From: Reticulascus tulasneorum
Taxonomy: Eukaryota; Ascomycota; Sordariomycetes; Glomerellales; Reticulascaceae
Reading direction: 5' to 3'
Length of the DNA: 64,000 nucleotides
NCBI GenBank assembly: GCA_001557505.1
Contig: LSAX01000004.1
Location: 186,001-250,000, forward strand
Shown here one piece after another: positions 11,716-23,368 of this stretch (its first letter is position 1; each line of letters opens with the position of its first letter). A program made the translations under genes and the position numbers. The notes under the pieces were generated by a model that worked only from the letters and a program-made list of their open reading frames with translations, made no database searches and was not told the DNA's origin.

Positions 11716-14248
11716 TCATGAATTTTGCCCGCCTGCTGGAGGGTGAGATCCGTTGCCAGTCTGAGAACCTTGGCCTGGCCCTTGCATAGAAGCAGTACTG
11801 GCACCCTGGGGAGATGGCCTCTGAATCATGAATCCTATACCAGCACCTTGCGGCGACACCGCTGTAGCGGATGAAGTTGGTCCAGAAGCACTGTTATAGT
11901 ATGACAATGGCGGTTGGCCTTGATTTATGTGAATTTGCGTCCCCGAAAATAGAGCTGGAGTGTGTTGTAACGGCTGTGCAAATAGCCCAACTGGGCCAGA
12001 TGGAGAGATGTGATTTGAAGGTGGTGGTGGTGGCGGCGGAGGAGGAGCTGCCCCTCCAGCGTTACCATTGACTAGGTTGTGCGCGTGCAGAAGAGGCTGC
12101 ATGTCTACAGCCATTTCACTGCCGTCCAGTCCTTCGAGATCATCCTCTTCAGTGGCGTCGGGCTCCGGATCATCACCATCCATTACTGTGGTCGCTGGAA
12201 CTAGACCCGGTATCATAGGTGCTTGTGCACCCCGGCGACGTTGATGGAATGCGTGTGCTTGTCCAACAAAGCGTGCGTTGGGAGACTCTCGGAGCGCTTC
12301 ATACTCTGGGGAATTGTTGAGGTAGTCCCGCAGCTTGGAGACGCCGTTGCCAGAAAACACGCAGAAGACTCCCCTTTGGTGCTCAGTGAACTCTGATACT
12401 TGGGTTAGCTGCAAGCCGTGCAACTAGACATAAAAGCGGCTTACCTGGGGGAGGGGGTCTGCAGAACTCCGCAAACTCCTCTCTAAGGAAGGCAGTAACT
12501 CCCGTTAAACTGAGATGGGTAAGTCGCGGGCAGTAATTGAGCAGCTTGACAATACTCTAGATGATATTAGCGCCCCATCTTGTGTGCCAGGACTCGCCGA
12601 AAAACTTGCCTTCAACGTCAAGTTGGTGCAGTAGCTTAAATGGACCCTCTCTAAACTGGATGCATAGTATTCGTCCCCGACGATGTTTCCTTGCGCATCT
12701 CGCCTAGCACGAGGTCGATGGTTTGCCTTGGCCAATGCAAACACCGAGTCATCTGTGATATTGCTGCATTTGACCAATCCGATCCTCTTCAACTTGGGGA
12801 GATTCGCGAGCTTCGTGACGGAGTCATCCGTGAGGAGTGTGCAGCATCCAAGGTCGATGTATCGGATTCGGTTGCAAGACTGGACCAAGCGCTTGACAGC
12901 CTCGTCCGTGATCTGTCCGCAGTGGCCCAAATGCACGTAGTGCAGGTTCTTACCAAGCTTTGAAATGGCATAGACGGCGGTATCGGTGATGTTGCGACAC
13001 TTGGCTAGGACTAAATTACGCAGTCGGGGAGCAGCATCAATTATCTTCTGAACGGCGAGATCGGTCAGGCGAGTACACGAGGTCAGGTCGAGAATTCGGA
13101 GATGATCGTATGTCTTGCCAAGAGGAAGAGTCATGAATGCCCCATCATCAATCAAGTCGCAGCCCGCTAGTCGTAGCTCCCGGAGCGATTGTCCTTTGGA
13201 GAGCAGAGCAGAGACCGGCTCGTTGCCGATATGACTGCACTGGTGGAGGTCAATCTCTAGGATGTTTGGACAGTGGTCGGCGAACGCAAGAATAGCGTTG
13301 TCTTGGAGCTGAATACAGTCGTTGAGTTTGAGCTGGTAATCGAATTTGGTCAGCGAGGTTGTCGGCTAGATTGAGAGTGACGAGTAGGGAGGCAGGCAGC
13401 AACCGGTTTACACAGTCTCGAATGGAAGCCAGTGCAAGGAAATAGAAAGAAAGCCAACCCAAGATGGTGGACAGTGAACAACTTACTCTTTTGATAAACC
13501 TGCAGCTTCGCGCGAGAGTAATCATGCTCTCGTTGGTGATATTTCGGCATCCCGAAATGTTCAACCCTTGTAGTCGCTTGCAATGGGCAGCGATGGCCTT
13601 GATAGAGACCTCGGTAATGTGGTCGTCCCCCGATATATCTAGAGCCAGAAGCGAGGTGCTATTTTCCACCAGTTTTGTGAGGCCGTTATCTGTCAAGTTC
13701 TTGCAGTTCGTGAGTGTTAGGCGCTCAATACGTGTGCAAATCGCGAGTGGTATAACGCTGCCATCGTTGATTTTATCAGCAAGAGGTGCAGCGGCAAGAT
13801 TCAGACGTTTGATGAAGTCGCGGTAAGAAAAGAAGGGTTGCTCGACCCCGAGCGTCTGGCAGATGGCTGAATGGTTCTTCCAGTTGGTACAGGCTGGTCG
13901 ATGCCAGAGAAGGTCGACGGCGTTCCTAGCCCAACGTTTGCATGTTAACATGCAGTGGAAGAGGTCCGACGAGCCGTTGAGCTTGGCGAATATGCTGATC
14001 AGGATCTCGCTCGGGAGCTGGTTCACGGGAGGCTGGCATGGGTCGTCATCGCTGACCTGCATGTCTTGTATGTTTGGTACGCCTAGCGAGGACTGGGAGT
14101 CGTTGGCACCCAGGAAGAAGTCGGACTCTTCGTTATCTGCGGGCGCCGGGGAGTTTGTGGAGGAGGACGATCTCGAGTCTTGGGCATCGTCGGACGCGGC
14201 CCCAGACTGTGCAGCGATGACATCGAGCGAAGGAGCGGCGGGCCTCAT
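11716..14248 (-). CDS. grr1: F-box/leucine-rich-repeat protein of the Grr1 family (SCF ubiquitin ligase substrate receptor)
   Basis: Exons are 14248-13487, 13332-12610, 12556-12445 and 12392-11716, giving 757 residues. The start is the only in-frame ATG before the F-box. The F-box is at about 76-120 (NQLPSEILISIFAKL, then CKRWARNAVDLLWHRP). It is followed by about a dozen LRRs of the LTNCKNLTDNGL / LDLTSCTRLTDLAV type. The tail (FREEFAEFCRPPPPEFTEHQRG-like junction, then Gly/Pro/Ser-rich) includes a run of nine prolines. Grr1 recruits phosphorylated G1 cyclins and nutrient-signalling regulators to the SCF complex. The second intron (12557-12609) is a GC-AG intron with donor AAG/GCAAGT, and the first is unusually long (154 bp). 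Identification is firm, and the junctions match the conserved LRR phase. Confidence 0.93.
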
Positions 14249-15040
14249 GATGGTAGCAGGGCAAGAGTCGATGGCGGAAGGCTGGCGTCGATTGAATTTT
14301 GTCAACCGAATGACCCGCTCCAAGGGGAGAGGGAGAGAGCCTGAGAGCGGCCCTGGGGGAGAGGATAAATCGCCAGCCAGGCGTTGCGGCTCCGTGAAAA
14401 TAACGTCTAGCGTTTGTCCGATCGAGGAAGAAGTCGCGTGGCTATTTTAGATGCTCCGTCGGGACTGGTTGACGGCTGTGGTTGCTGGTTGAGGATGGTT
14501 GAGTGCCGAAACTTGGCGGAGACGAGGAATGACTCCAGGAGGAGAGGAGCCCAAGTACGTGCTAATTATTACCTACTAAACTAAAAGGGCCCAGAACACG
14601 GGACGGTCGTGGGGCTGTTGTCAGCCTCGCCGCCAATGCAATGCCTGTTGCCCAAAAATACGATCAGGTACGTAGGTGACTGTTGATTACCGACGCCCTT
14701 CGTTTTCCGTCAGGCAGGCAATTCAAGGACGTGATTTTATGTATTCAAGGGCAAAAAGGGTGTTGAGGAGTTTATGGCCATTTTATCGGGAGTGTGTTTT
14801 GCCCTTGCAAATTGAACGAGGACAGGAATGGCCAACCTGGGACTTGCGGCTTGCTAGAAGGGAACCTTCCTGCTGTCTTTTGTTCCCGTCAATGCCTTGG
14901 AGCCAGGGTATTTTAGTGTCTGTAAGATCTTGATGAAGAAACCAAGCTTTGTGTGTGTGAGAGAGCAGCCCGTCTCCGTCATTTCACCCTATCAGTCAGT
15001 CCTCCGGTGGTGATGATCAGTACCACGTTTGCACGCGCTA

Positions 15041-15052
15041 CCTACCTACCTT
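15041..15052 (+). repeat. ACCT tandem repeat
   Basis: Three ACCT units lie in the grr1/aim18 intergenic region. This belongs to the dispersed TACCTA/TAGGTA family seen at other gaps in the window. Confidence 0.7.
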
Positions 15053-15764
15053 ATGATGTACCTTTACGCAAGGTCGGTCGGTAGCCCCACGTTATTACGG
15101 TACAGAAGTGCAGCGCAGATGCATCCTTCTCCCATCGTTCTTTGCAGTGTTTCTCAGCAACATGAATCCGCATAAGTGGACAGAACAACATTCCTCGGTC
15201 TTGTCTCGCGATATAGCTGCCCTTGCCCTACTGGTAAGTAAGCACCTAGGCAATTACGGTACGGAGGAAAGCCGACAGTCGCTCAGCAAATTCAGTAGCC
15301 TCATCTCTCGTCCTGGGGTCATTCTGCCTTCATCACGGGGCCTGCATGACGGCAATGTTCTGATCACGGGCATCGATCACAGGCTCCGTACCAAGACTGA
15401 ATCACCTAGCATACACTTCTTTGCGCCTCAAATTAGAAACACATGGAACCCTAATGATTACCTATCTTCTGAGTTGCAATTATTCCAAAGGCCCTCCCCT
15501 TTGTGAATGGTCTCGCATATACGGTGTGCAGTGCGCATGCGAGACAGCGACGTTCTTTAACGGCTGTTGGGCTTTCTTCCGTCAAAGCGCTTAACTTCGG
15601 GGGGACGACCATTCAGGTTGGGAGAGGCTCATCCCACCATTCAGGGCTAGTTTAACTTTAGATTTCACGGTCTCGAAATGTGCCATAATTACAGAATACC
15701 CCAAACATGCCACCCCTGCAAAAGTCGATGGGGGGTGGGGTATGCCGGGTGGGTGCTAAAGGGA

Positions 15765-15780
15765 GGTACCTAGGTAGGTA
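15765..15780. repeat. Palindromic TACCTAGGTA element
   Basis: GGTACCTAGGTAGGTA contains a perfect TACCTAGGTA palindrome, with another AGTAGGTA just downstream (15793-15800). Confidence 0.7.
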
Positions 15781-16124
15781 ATTAGTGTACGAAGTAGGTA
15801 GTGATTGGATCCCGCATCTCTTCGGTTGGGAAAGCTGCTTAATACTCCATCACGTGATTCATAGCGTCATGGCATGCCAGGGCATCTCTTTGCAGCCATT
15901 CTTCCGCCTCAACTTAAGCTCCACCAAAGAGCTGGAAGGTCGGAAACGGCCTCGACACCAAACCCCTTGCAAATATCCATTGTCTGTCTTCCTATGGTGT
16001 GGGCAAGACCATGGTACACAATCAGCATCTGCTTTCGATACTCATTGCCAGATGATTTAGTCCAACACACTCTTCATCCATCTTCCAATTGACCAGCTCA
16101 AGGTCAACGCCGACGTGCATCGCG

Positions 16125-17273
16125 ATGTTCCGTCAGGCAACTCCACGCGCCGTCCCTCGGGGCTTCATGCTTATCCGAAATTCTCGCCGTACCTTTCTTA
16201 GCCCTCGCCGAAGCAATGCCACTCAGCCTATCGAGCGGTTTGATATTCGCCAGCTAAGCGAAGCACGACAGAACTACGACAAGCACCGCACCTACTTTCT
16301 TGCTGCTGGTGCAATTGCTGGTGTAATATCTTTTATCTATACGGCGAATAAGCTACGGAAAGCCCTTGCGATCGAGAAGAGGAAGAAGCGGAAATCCGAA
16401 AAGTCCATTCAGCTTGACTCTGCTGTGCCAACCGAGACATTTACAACCGAAGCCGGCAGCAAGAGAAAAGTAGTGATTCGCGACCGAGATGGACACGAAA
16501 TAGTGCCGACCGGAAACAGTACCGTGCCGGAGTTTCCACGGACACTTGAACTCGCCCTATCTGGCGCGCCGTCATCATCTCCGATAACAGCGTCGATACA
16601 AGACACCGCAGGAACTGAATATACGCTAGTCGGACTTGGGTTGAGGACAGTCAGTTTTTTAAGCATACAAGTGTACGTTGTTGGCCTATATATTGCGACA
16701 TCCGATATTGCGCAACTGCAAAACCATCTGGTCAAGAAGATTAACCCCATTGCGTCTACCCTTATACCATCGGAACGCGAGGCTTTGCGCAAGGCATTGT
16801 TGGATCCAGTGGAAGGCGAGGAAACTTGGAACACGCTGATGCAAGACTTCCCATGCCGAAGTGTCTTTCGCATTGCGCCAGTACGAGATACCGACTTTCA
16901 CCACCTCCGAGACGGCTTTGTGCGGGCAATTACGGCCAGGTCACAAAGCAGCAAAGCGTACGGCGACGAGACATTTGGCGAAGCCATGCGAGAATTCAAG
17001 GCTTTGTTCAATAGAGGCAAGGTCCCAAAGAAGCAAGAGATGTTGCTGTGCCGAGATGAGAACGGCGGACTTACAGTGATGTATGATGATGGCAAGGGCG
17101 CTGGGCGACGAACCATTGGGCAGGTGAAGGACGAGCGCATATCAAAGCTGTTGTGGCTCAACTATCTTGCTGGGAGTAAAGTTGCCTCAGAGTCGGCGAG
17201 ACAGAACATCATTGACGGAATAATGGAGTTCGTTGAAAGGCCGGTGGGAACAGTGGCTACGCAGGTGGTGTAA
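16125..17273 (+). CDS. Aim18-like mitochondrial protein with chalcone-isomerase-like fold
   Basis: A single exon encodes 382 residues. Translation from the ATG at 16125 begins MFRQATPRAVPRGFMLIRNS, an Arg-rich amphipathic mitochondrial presequence. A transmembrane segment follows at about 62-80 (TYFLAAGAIAGVISFIYTA), then a basic linker. The C-terminal half has the chalcone-flavanone-isomerase-like pattern (VGLGLRTVSFLSIQVYVVGLYI, followed by helices and a KDERISKLLWLNYL segment). This matches the yeast Aim18/Aim46 family, mitochondrial heme-binding proteins that lack isomerase activity. The inner-membrane location is inferred from family and sequence. A 12-residue upstream in-frame extension has no ATG and was excluded. 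Confidence 0.85.
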   Translation: MFRQATPRAVPRGFMLIRNSRRTFLSPRRSNATQPIERFDIRQLSEARQNYDKHRTYFLAAGAIAGVISFIYTANKLRKALAIEKRKKRKSEKSIQLDSAVPTETFTTEAGSKRKVVIRDRDGHEIVPTGNSTVPEFPRTLELALSGAPSSSPITASIQDTAGTEYTLVGLGLRTVSFLSIQVYVVGLYIATSDIAQLQNHLVKKINPIASTLIPSEREALRKALLDPVEGEETWNTLMQDFPCRSVFRIAPVRDTDFHHLRDGFVRAITARSQSSKAYGDETFGEAMREFKALFNRGKVPKKQEMLLCRDENGGLTVMYDDGKGAGRRTIGQVKDERISKLLWLNYLAGSKVASESARQNIIDGIMEFVERPVGTVATQVV

Positions 17274-17568
17274 ACGATCAATGTAAATATATGCTCAAGT
17301 CACTTCTCAAACATAGGTGTACAGTATGTATAATCTCATAGGATCCCTATGATCCAGACGTATTGTCGCCTCAACTAGTCGGCTAGTTTACGGCGTTCGA
17401 CGGTGGACAGCCACCGTCCAGGTTTCGCGCCGGGTATGCTCTAAAGTAACTCGCCATCCCATATTCTTTCCTATCCAGATATAGCGGGAGCTTGCCATCA
17501 AAGTTTCGTCTGCCTTCAACAACCACACGTGGTCAGCGCATCCACCACAGCCGCAGTCCGTCCGTATC

Positions 17569-17989
<421 letters not shown>

Positions 17990-19383
17990 TGATCAAGTGA
18001 ACTGTTTGATTGCTTTTTGGGAAAGGAAGTGGAGATTCAGCGGCGGGATCGTGAATTTAAATAGCAACGTCGGGGTTTCGGTATTTGTCAGGGTTGAGAC
18101 AACGGGACTGGAAGTATTGGCGCTGTGGAGGGTGACTGATCGCGCAATCGATTGCAAGTGTCGGTGGTGGTCAAACGAGCAGATAAGCGACTACTTGCCA
18201 AATGCAGCGAATTCAGGCGAGACAGAATGTATCTTTGCGGTGGAATCGGCAGAATGCTTAAGATCTTGGTACGAGGTGCCTCGGAATGATTGTAGTGATG
18301 ATGTAATGACAGAGAGGCTCCGGTCCGATGCTTTGGAATCAACGGTTGTAGGGCCAGGCCATCCTCGGCAAGTTAGTCGCCTCCAACTGCAGTGGGAGGC
18401 TCACTGCAAGCAGCTGGAATCCAGCACTCCAGTCACGGGTTCCGCAATACAGCCCGTAGGCTCTGCGATGTTCGCAGGCTCCGACCTCGCGGTGGCATTT
18501 CCGGGTCTCCGGGACGGGCGATTGGTAAGGCACGAAATGCAATTGAAGTTATCGTGAGCATGATATATGCATCCGAGTCATATTTTGCTCCTCTCGAAGG
18601 ATTCGATCTGTTTGTAGCCGCTGCACGGCGTGAGATTCGGGGCCTTACACCCCTGTCAAAGCCGCCATCTCCCAGGGCCATTCACCATGCGGTTAGAGGG
18701 ATTGTCTGGACCGATAATCTTGCAACCTTATTGCCTTGCAAAAATTCCTCGATTTATCCGAAAAATTCAAAGTTCTCTAGGCCAAACACCAAACATCCAT
18801 TGCGCGAGCACATCCTGTGGCATAACCGAACAGTCCATTGAATATGAACCGATTGAACCAGATGTCGGATTGTTGAAAACCTAGGGTACGTTTTGCAGAA
18901 TTCCAGCTTGGGTCGACAGTCAGTGTCTCTAACCTGATCATCCTGCCTGACCAATGACCTCTGCATTCCACATCGCAATGTCATTCGCCCATCCTCTAAC
19001 TCCATCCTTTGACGCACCCACTCAAAGTCTGCCGTCATGCCACGGCAGCACCCACACACACCTTGCGCCGTCGACGAAGCTGACAGCGCATAGTTGCTTC
19101 TAGTATCGCCTACAGCCTCACCAATACCTTGCGCTGCACCCTTGATCCAAGACCCAGGACTGCGATCGTCCTCCCTGTCGTCACGACGGACGTCGGCAGC
19201 CCCCTCCCCCGCCGAGTCAACAAACCAGATCTCGTCCGGTCTACTGCACCCCACGAGACCGTTCTTTGGCTTCAGTGACGCATCCACTGTGCTGGTTGTC
19301 TGTCTCCCCTCCTTCCGCGCCAATACCAACACTGCATTCACTGCTGGAAGCGTCCTTTTTTAAGGACCACTACTCCCGTCAAA
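17990..19383. other. Divergent intergenic region
   Basis: This 1.4-kb region lies between the glutaredoxin (minus) and BAG-domain gene (plus). Open frames of 84-223 codons occur on both strands, but their translations are low-complexity or compositionally unlike proteins, and the longest is antisense to the glutaredoxin. The missing AUG exon of the BAG gene, if it exists, should lie here. I found none that joins in frame. Confidence 0.5.
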
Positions 19384-20601
19384 GTGGCTTCCGGTCCAGT
19401 GGTTCTGGCATCTTCTGGTGCGCTTGCGAATATCACTTCGTTGCTGCCAGCGCCTTTGCAAGTTTATCTCGACAAATACATCTCTCATCTCGCACGCGCC
19501 ATTTCCGACTCCTCCGAGTATCTGTCCTCCACTGTCGGTGTCGACCCGAACCTCATCTTATATAGCACCCTCGGTTGCCTACTTCTGGCAATCCCTTTCA
19601 CAATGTCGCGATACGGTTGGTCGACGAATCGAGATCAAATATCTCCATACTCTTCGAATCTGTCGGGTGGAGTCCCTAACGTCACCGATGAAGATTTCAG
19701 CTACATCACCTCCGAAGACCTCGAGGATACGGGCCCTGTTTCACTGGGAACATCGGCGCCGACAAAATCCTACCACCCCCGTGTACCCTCTGGCACCACA
19801 ACAGTGCCGGAAGACGATATATTGCTCGTGAAGAGTAAGGGAGTCACTTACCCAGCTCACTTTCCAGCCTATTCTATTGGTGATGGAAAATTGAGAGTTC
19901 GAGACGTTCGAGATAGGGTGGGACTCATGATGGAACTTTCGGAGCGCCGAGCTCGTCGAATTAAGCTGCTCTATAAGGGCAGGCAACTGAAAGAACCTGC
20001 TACTGCAGTTCGCGATTACGGAGTCAAAAACAACAGCGAGGTTATGGTCGTATTGCCAGACCTGGACGCTGAGAATGGTAGCGTTGAGAGTTCAGATGAC
20101 GACGAGGAGATGGTGATCGTAGCAGACGAATCAGGGCGTGGCAGTTCTGTTGGAGTGGATGAATCAAAGAAACGTCGAAAGAAGAAATCTCGAAAGGGAA
20201 GGAAAGGCCGCGAGCAAGATGGAGACAGCAACACGAGCCCGCGTGACAGCGTTTCCAACCTGTCAGTCCCAGGACAGCAGGACGGCGGCAAGTCACCCAG
20301 ATCACCATCCCGGGAGCGATTCCCGACTTCTGGGCCACATGCCAAGCTGAGCGAGATCTCTTCCAACTTTACGACTAAACTTTTGCCACAGTGCATACAG
20401 TTTACAGCTTCACCGCCCACAGACCCCAAAAGAAGGATTGACGAGCATCGTAAGATCTCCGAGACGGTCATGCAACAAGTTATCTTGAAACTAGATGAGG
20501 TCGAGACGAATGGCGACGATACGGCGAGAGCGAGGAGAAAGGAGCTGGTCATGCAGGTTCAGCAAGTTTTGAAGGCGATGGACGCAAAGGTTCACGAGTA
20601 A
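19384..20601 (+). CDS. Membrane-anchored ubiquitin-like/BAG-domain cochaperone (Snl1/Bag102-like)
   Basis: An uninterrupted frame of 405 residues. A hydrophobic segment (LILYSTLGCLLLAIPFTM, about 57-74) would anchor it in the ER or nuclear envelope. A ubiquitin-like region lies at about 150-225 (VRDRVGLMMELSERRARRIKLLY, then LKEPATAVRDYGVKNNSEVMV). A Lys/Arg-rich linker (KKRRKKKSRKGRKG) precedes a C-terminal BAG domain (about 320-405). BAG domains release nucleotide from Hsp70. Coding similarity begins right at 19384, but this codon is GTG. Upstream in the same frame there is no ATG before a TGA at 19276. The start is therefore either a near-cognate GTG in strong context (A at -3, G at +4), an unseen upstream exon, or a sequence change. 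The annotated start is provisional. Confidence 0.8.
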   Translation: MASGPVVLASSGALANITSLLPAPLQVYLDKYISHLARAISDSSEYLSSTVGVDPNLILYSTLGCLLLAIPFTMSRYGWSTNRDQISPYSSNLSGGVPNVTDEDFSYITSEDLEDTGPVSLGTSAPTKSYHPRVPSGTTTVPEDDILLVKSKGVTYPAHFPAYSIGDGKLRVRDVRDRVGLMMELSERRARRIKLLYKGRQLKEPATAVRDYGVKNNSEVMVVLPDLDAENGSVESSDDDEEMVIVADESGRGSSVGVDESKKRRKKKSRKGRKGREQDGDSNTSPRDSVSNLSVPGQQDGGKSPRSPSRERFPTSGPHAKLSEISSNFTTKLLPQCIQFTASPPTDPKRRIDEHRKISETVMQQVILKLDEVETNGDDTARARRKELVMQVQQVLKAMDAKVHE

Positions 20602-21393
20602 GATATGGGATGGCCTCGATGCGATGGGTGAGGTTGCTGCGCTTCCATGGCATGGGATGCTCGCATTATTAAGATCATGAATTTTCAAGTCCTGGGCTGC
20701 TACCTCGGTCTGCTGGGTATTTAGCATTGCAGAGCATGGTGCAGAACGCATCTAGAAAGATATACAGATGGAGGCTGTTAGAAGATGCCATTGACTTGGA
20801 AGCTTCCGCCCAGTTAGTGGCTTAGGTGCATGTGGCGCTGAAGGTTGAACATGTAACTCAGGGCTCGGCAGAATGTAAACATATTACCTGAGTCTGTCTT
20901 GTCTTGTCTCCTCAAATAAACACAACCTTTGACTCGAGCATGCATTCACACACACGTGAGAGAAAGAGACGGCGCGTCAAGCAGAAATATTGTGGCCTGA
21001 GGAATCAGGCACCAGCTACCGTTCAAGAATCAAGACGTCCCCCCACCTTCCCTAATTTATTGGTAGGTCTCGCAGCCCTAACTGCCTGAGGCGTGACTGA
21101 GCCCTCGCTTCTCCCAAAAACCGCCTTACCTAATACGGCTAGGGCCATTCTGACCACAAGCACAACGAAGGCCTTTTCGGGTGCTTTGGAAATTTCATAG
21201 CCATTCTGGATTATCGCGTATCACTCCTCCTCCCAACCTCAACGACAAAATAACGACAGCTCAGAACAAATCTCATAGAGGCACTCGCCCGGAGGTTTGT
21301 GTTTCTACTGAGCTGATTGTCTCTATATCTTGCTTGTTTCTCTCCTCCCACAACTCACGCACCGCCGCATCCCGGTGGTGACGGATAGGAACG
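20602..21393. other. Intergenic, 5' region of rpl16
   Basis: About 0.8 kb between the BAG gene and rpl16. CT-rich tracts (CTCCTCCC near 21227, CTCTCCTCCC near 21341) precede the ribosomal protein start, as is usual for such promoters. No gene is seen. Confidence 0.5.
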
Positions 21394-22425
21394 ATGTCGA
21401 CATTCGAGCCGGTGGTAAGTTAATCTTCCCGTGGTGCCTCGCGGATATCTCAGCAGACGGAAGATGCGCAGCGTCTGCCCATGTCTTCCTTCCAATTGCT
21501 ATGCTCTCTGCGCTGTCTGCAGGTGATTCGAGGAAACATGATACTGACTTCCAACCCTCTCAGGTTGTCATCGACGGCAAGGGCCATCTTCTTGGCCGAC
21601 TTGCCAGTATTGTCGCCAAGCAGCTTCTGAATGGCCAGAAGATTGTTATCGTCCGCTGCGAAGCCCTCAATATCTCCGGCGAATTCTTCCGCGCAAAGCG
21701 TATGTCGACCCCTCCCCCGCCCCGGTCAAGAGGAGGAATCAGATGGATGGCGCGGCCAGTGATGTTGGATGGAGCCTGAACAGGAGCTAACGATGGATTG
21801 CAGTCAAGTACCATGCATACCTTCGAAAGATGACCCGATACAACCCGACACGAGGTGGTGAGTCAGGAAACTTATAGAGACCGGCCATGGTTTCTTCGTG
21901 GCGAGCGAACATTTTAGTCTGACGGGTCACAGGTCCCTTCCACTTCCGCGCCCCGTCGAGAATCTTCTACAAGGCTGTCCGAGGCATGATGCCCCATAAG
22001 ACTGCCCGTGGCGCCGCAGCCTTGGAACGGCTTAAGGTCTTCGAGGGTGTGCCGCCCCCGTACGACAAAGTGAAGAAGATGGTGGTTCCCCAGGCACTCC
22101 GTGTCCTGAGACTGCAGCCAGGCCGAAAGTACTGCACCGTTGGACGGTTGAGCCACGAAGTCGGCTGGAAGTATCAGGATGTTGTTGCAAGGTGCGTGGC
22201 AATGGTCAATCCCGAGTAGCTATTGCGTCTCGGGCTTGGAAACTCCCTCCGGACACACAACACCCATGCTGACTCTGAATTCACAGACTGGAGGAGCGAC
22301 GAAAGGCGAAGGGCGCTGCTTACTACGAGCGCAAGAAGGTGGCTCAGCGACAACTGTCGGATTCGAAGAAGAACGCAACGGTCGACAAGAAGACAGCGAA
22401 GGCCCTCGAAGCCTACGGCTACTAA
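21394..22425 (+). CDS. rpl16: 60S ribosomal protein uL13 (L13A/L16)
   Basis: Five exons: 21394-21414, 21564-21699, 21804-21857, 21933-22191 and 22287-22425, giving 202 residues. The first exon encodes only MSTFEPV and is followed by a 149-bp intron, a layout common in fungal ribosomal protein genes. The body has [40 protein letters not shown] and [16 protein letters not shown], diagnostic for uL13. The C-terminal helix is basic and ends LEAYGY. It is a structural component of the large ribosomal subunit. All junctions close in frame. Confidence 0.97.
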
Positions 22426-23368
22426 ATACTAAACTGTAGCCCCCCCATCCTGGTGGCCTCACGCCCCAGGTGTTCTCGCGCCTTTTTTGTCGGCTCTTCT
22501 CTACGCGTTTCCATTAGATTGGCGTGGCGGTTCAACAGGGAATTACTTCATTTGCTGATGGCAAGGGTGGTCCATACGGGAGGACGGCTAACTGACTGTG
22601 TCATTTTGATTCTAAGTCGTCGGTCCCAACAATAAATCACAGAAACCAAAATACTTAAAGATGGTGCCTGCATGAGGTTGAGATGTGTTGAGTGATGATG
22701 GCTGGCGAGTGCTAGATGACGGTGAATGCGAGACAGGCACATGAAAAAGACAAAGTCATTGATGGATGGCATGGCGTTTTCTTGCATTAGATCAGTAATG
22801 GCGAAATCTTTCCCTTCATTATCCGCTTTCCTCCTTGGTCATCCATAGCATAGTATGGTGGTAAACTTTCCGTTTCGTCACGTCATCGTTTCCATGTCTG
22901 TGTTGCTCTCCGCCAACCACTCCCTCCGCGTTGCGCCATGTTGCTATGCGTTTTGTTTCTCATGTGATCAACCTCTGACTCCAAGTCGTGAGTCTCACAC
23001 GTTCGCTTGATGAATACAGAACCCTTTCTCTGTGACCACCGACGTTTGAACAACGTCCAAGCCTTTCCCATGAAGGGTATGTCGAGACGGCTTTTCAAGT
23101 CCAGTTTCAAACTCGCAGTGATGTCTCAATTATTTTATCTAAGTATGGTAGGGAATGGGCAATGCTCTCATGGAAATGATTCGTCGTGACCGATGAGGCA
23201 CCCTTTAGAGGAAGGTGGCAGGAACTCAATCACGCTCCTGCCTGGCTAGCAAGTCGTCTTCCATGTGACTGACCTCCGCAAGACTTTCTCCTAAGGTACC
23301 TTAGAAAATCGACTCCTGGCAGACTTCCCCAGAAAACAAATCCACGTCACGATGAAGCTGGTGCCAAC
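22426..23368. other. Intergenic with a perfect 14-bp palindrome
   Basis: About 0.9 kb between rpl16 and an unrecognised gene. CTAAGGTACCTTAG at 23291-23304 is a perfect inverted repeat. No coding region is supported. Confidence 0.5.
23291..23304. repeat. Perfect palindrome CTAAGGTACCTTAG
   Basis: This inverted repeat lies 65 bases upstream of the ATG of the next gene and is related to the AGGTACCT elements at 41558 and 54799. It could be a protein-binding site or a dispersed repeat remnant. Confidence 0.75.

Larger units (their letters stand above)
14249..16124. other. Long divergent promoter region with TACCTA/TAGGTA repeats
   Basis: This 1.9-kb region lies between grr1 (minus) and the Aim18-like gene (plus). 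Long 5' leaders are usual for fungal regulatory genes. It contains ACCTACCTACCT at 15041-15052 and GGTACCTAGGTAGGTA at 15765-15780. Open frames at 15108 and 15785 show no family features, and I do not call them. Confidence 0.55.

Noticed and set aside
18754..19341. 195-codon minus-strand frame
   Set aside because: It has no ATG-supported start or family content and overlaps the likely BAG promoter.
20016..20552. 178-codon frame antisense to the BAG gene
   Set aside because: It is a Ser/Leu-rich shadow of the coding strand with no recognisable feature.
21415..21563. Possible snoRNA in the first rpl16 intron
   Set aside because: The intron has only weak C/D-like sequences (GTGATTC, ACTGA) without proper spacing.
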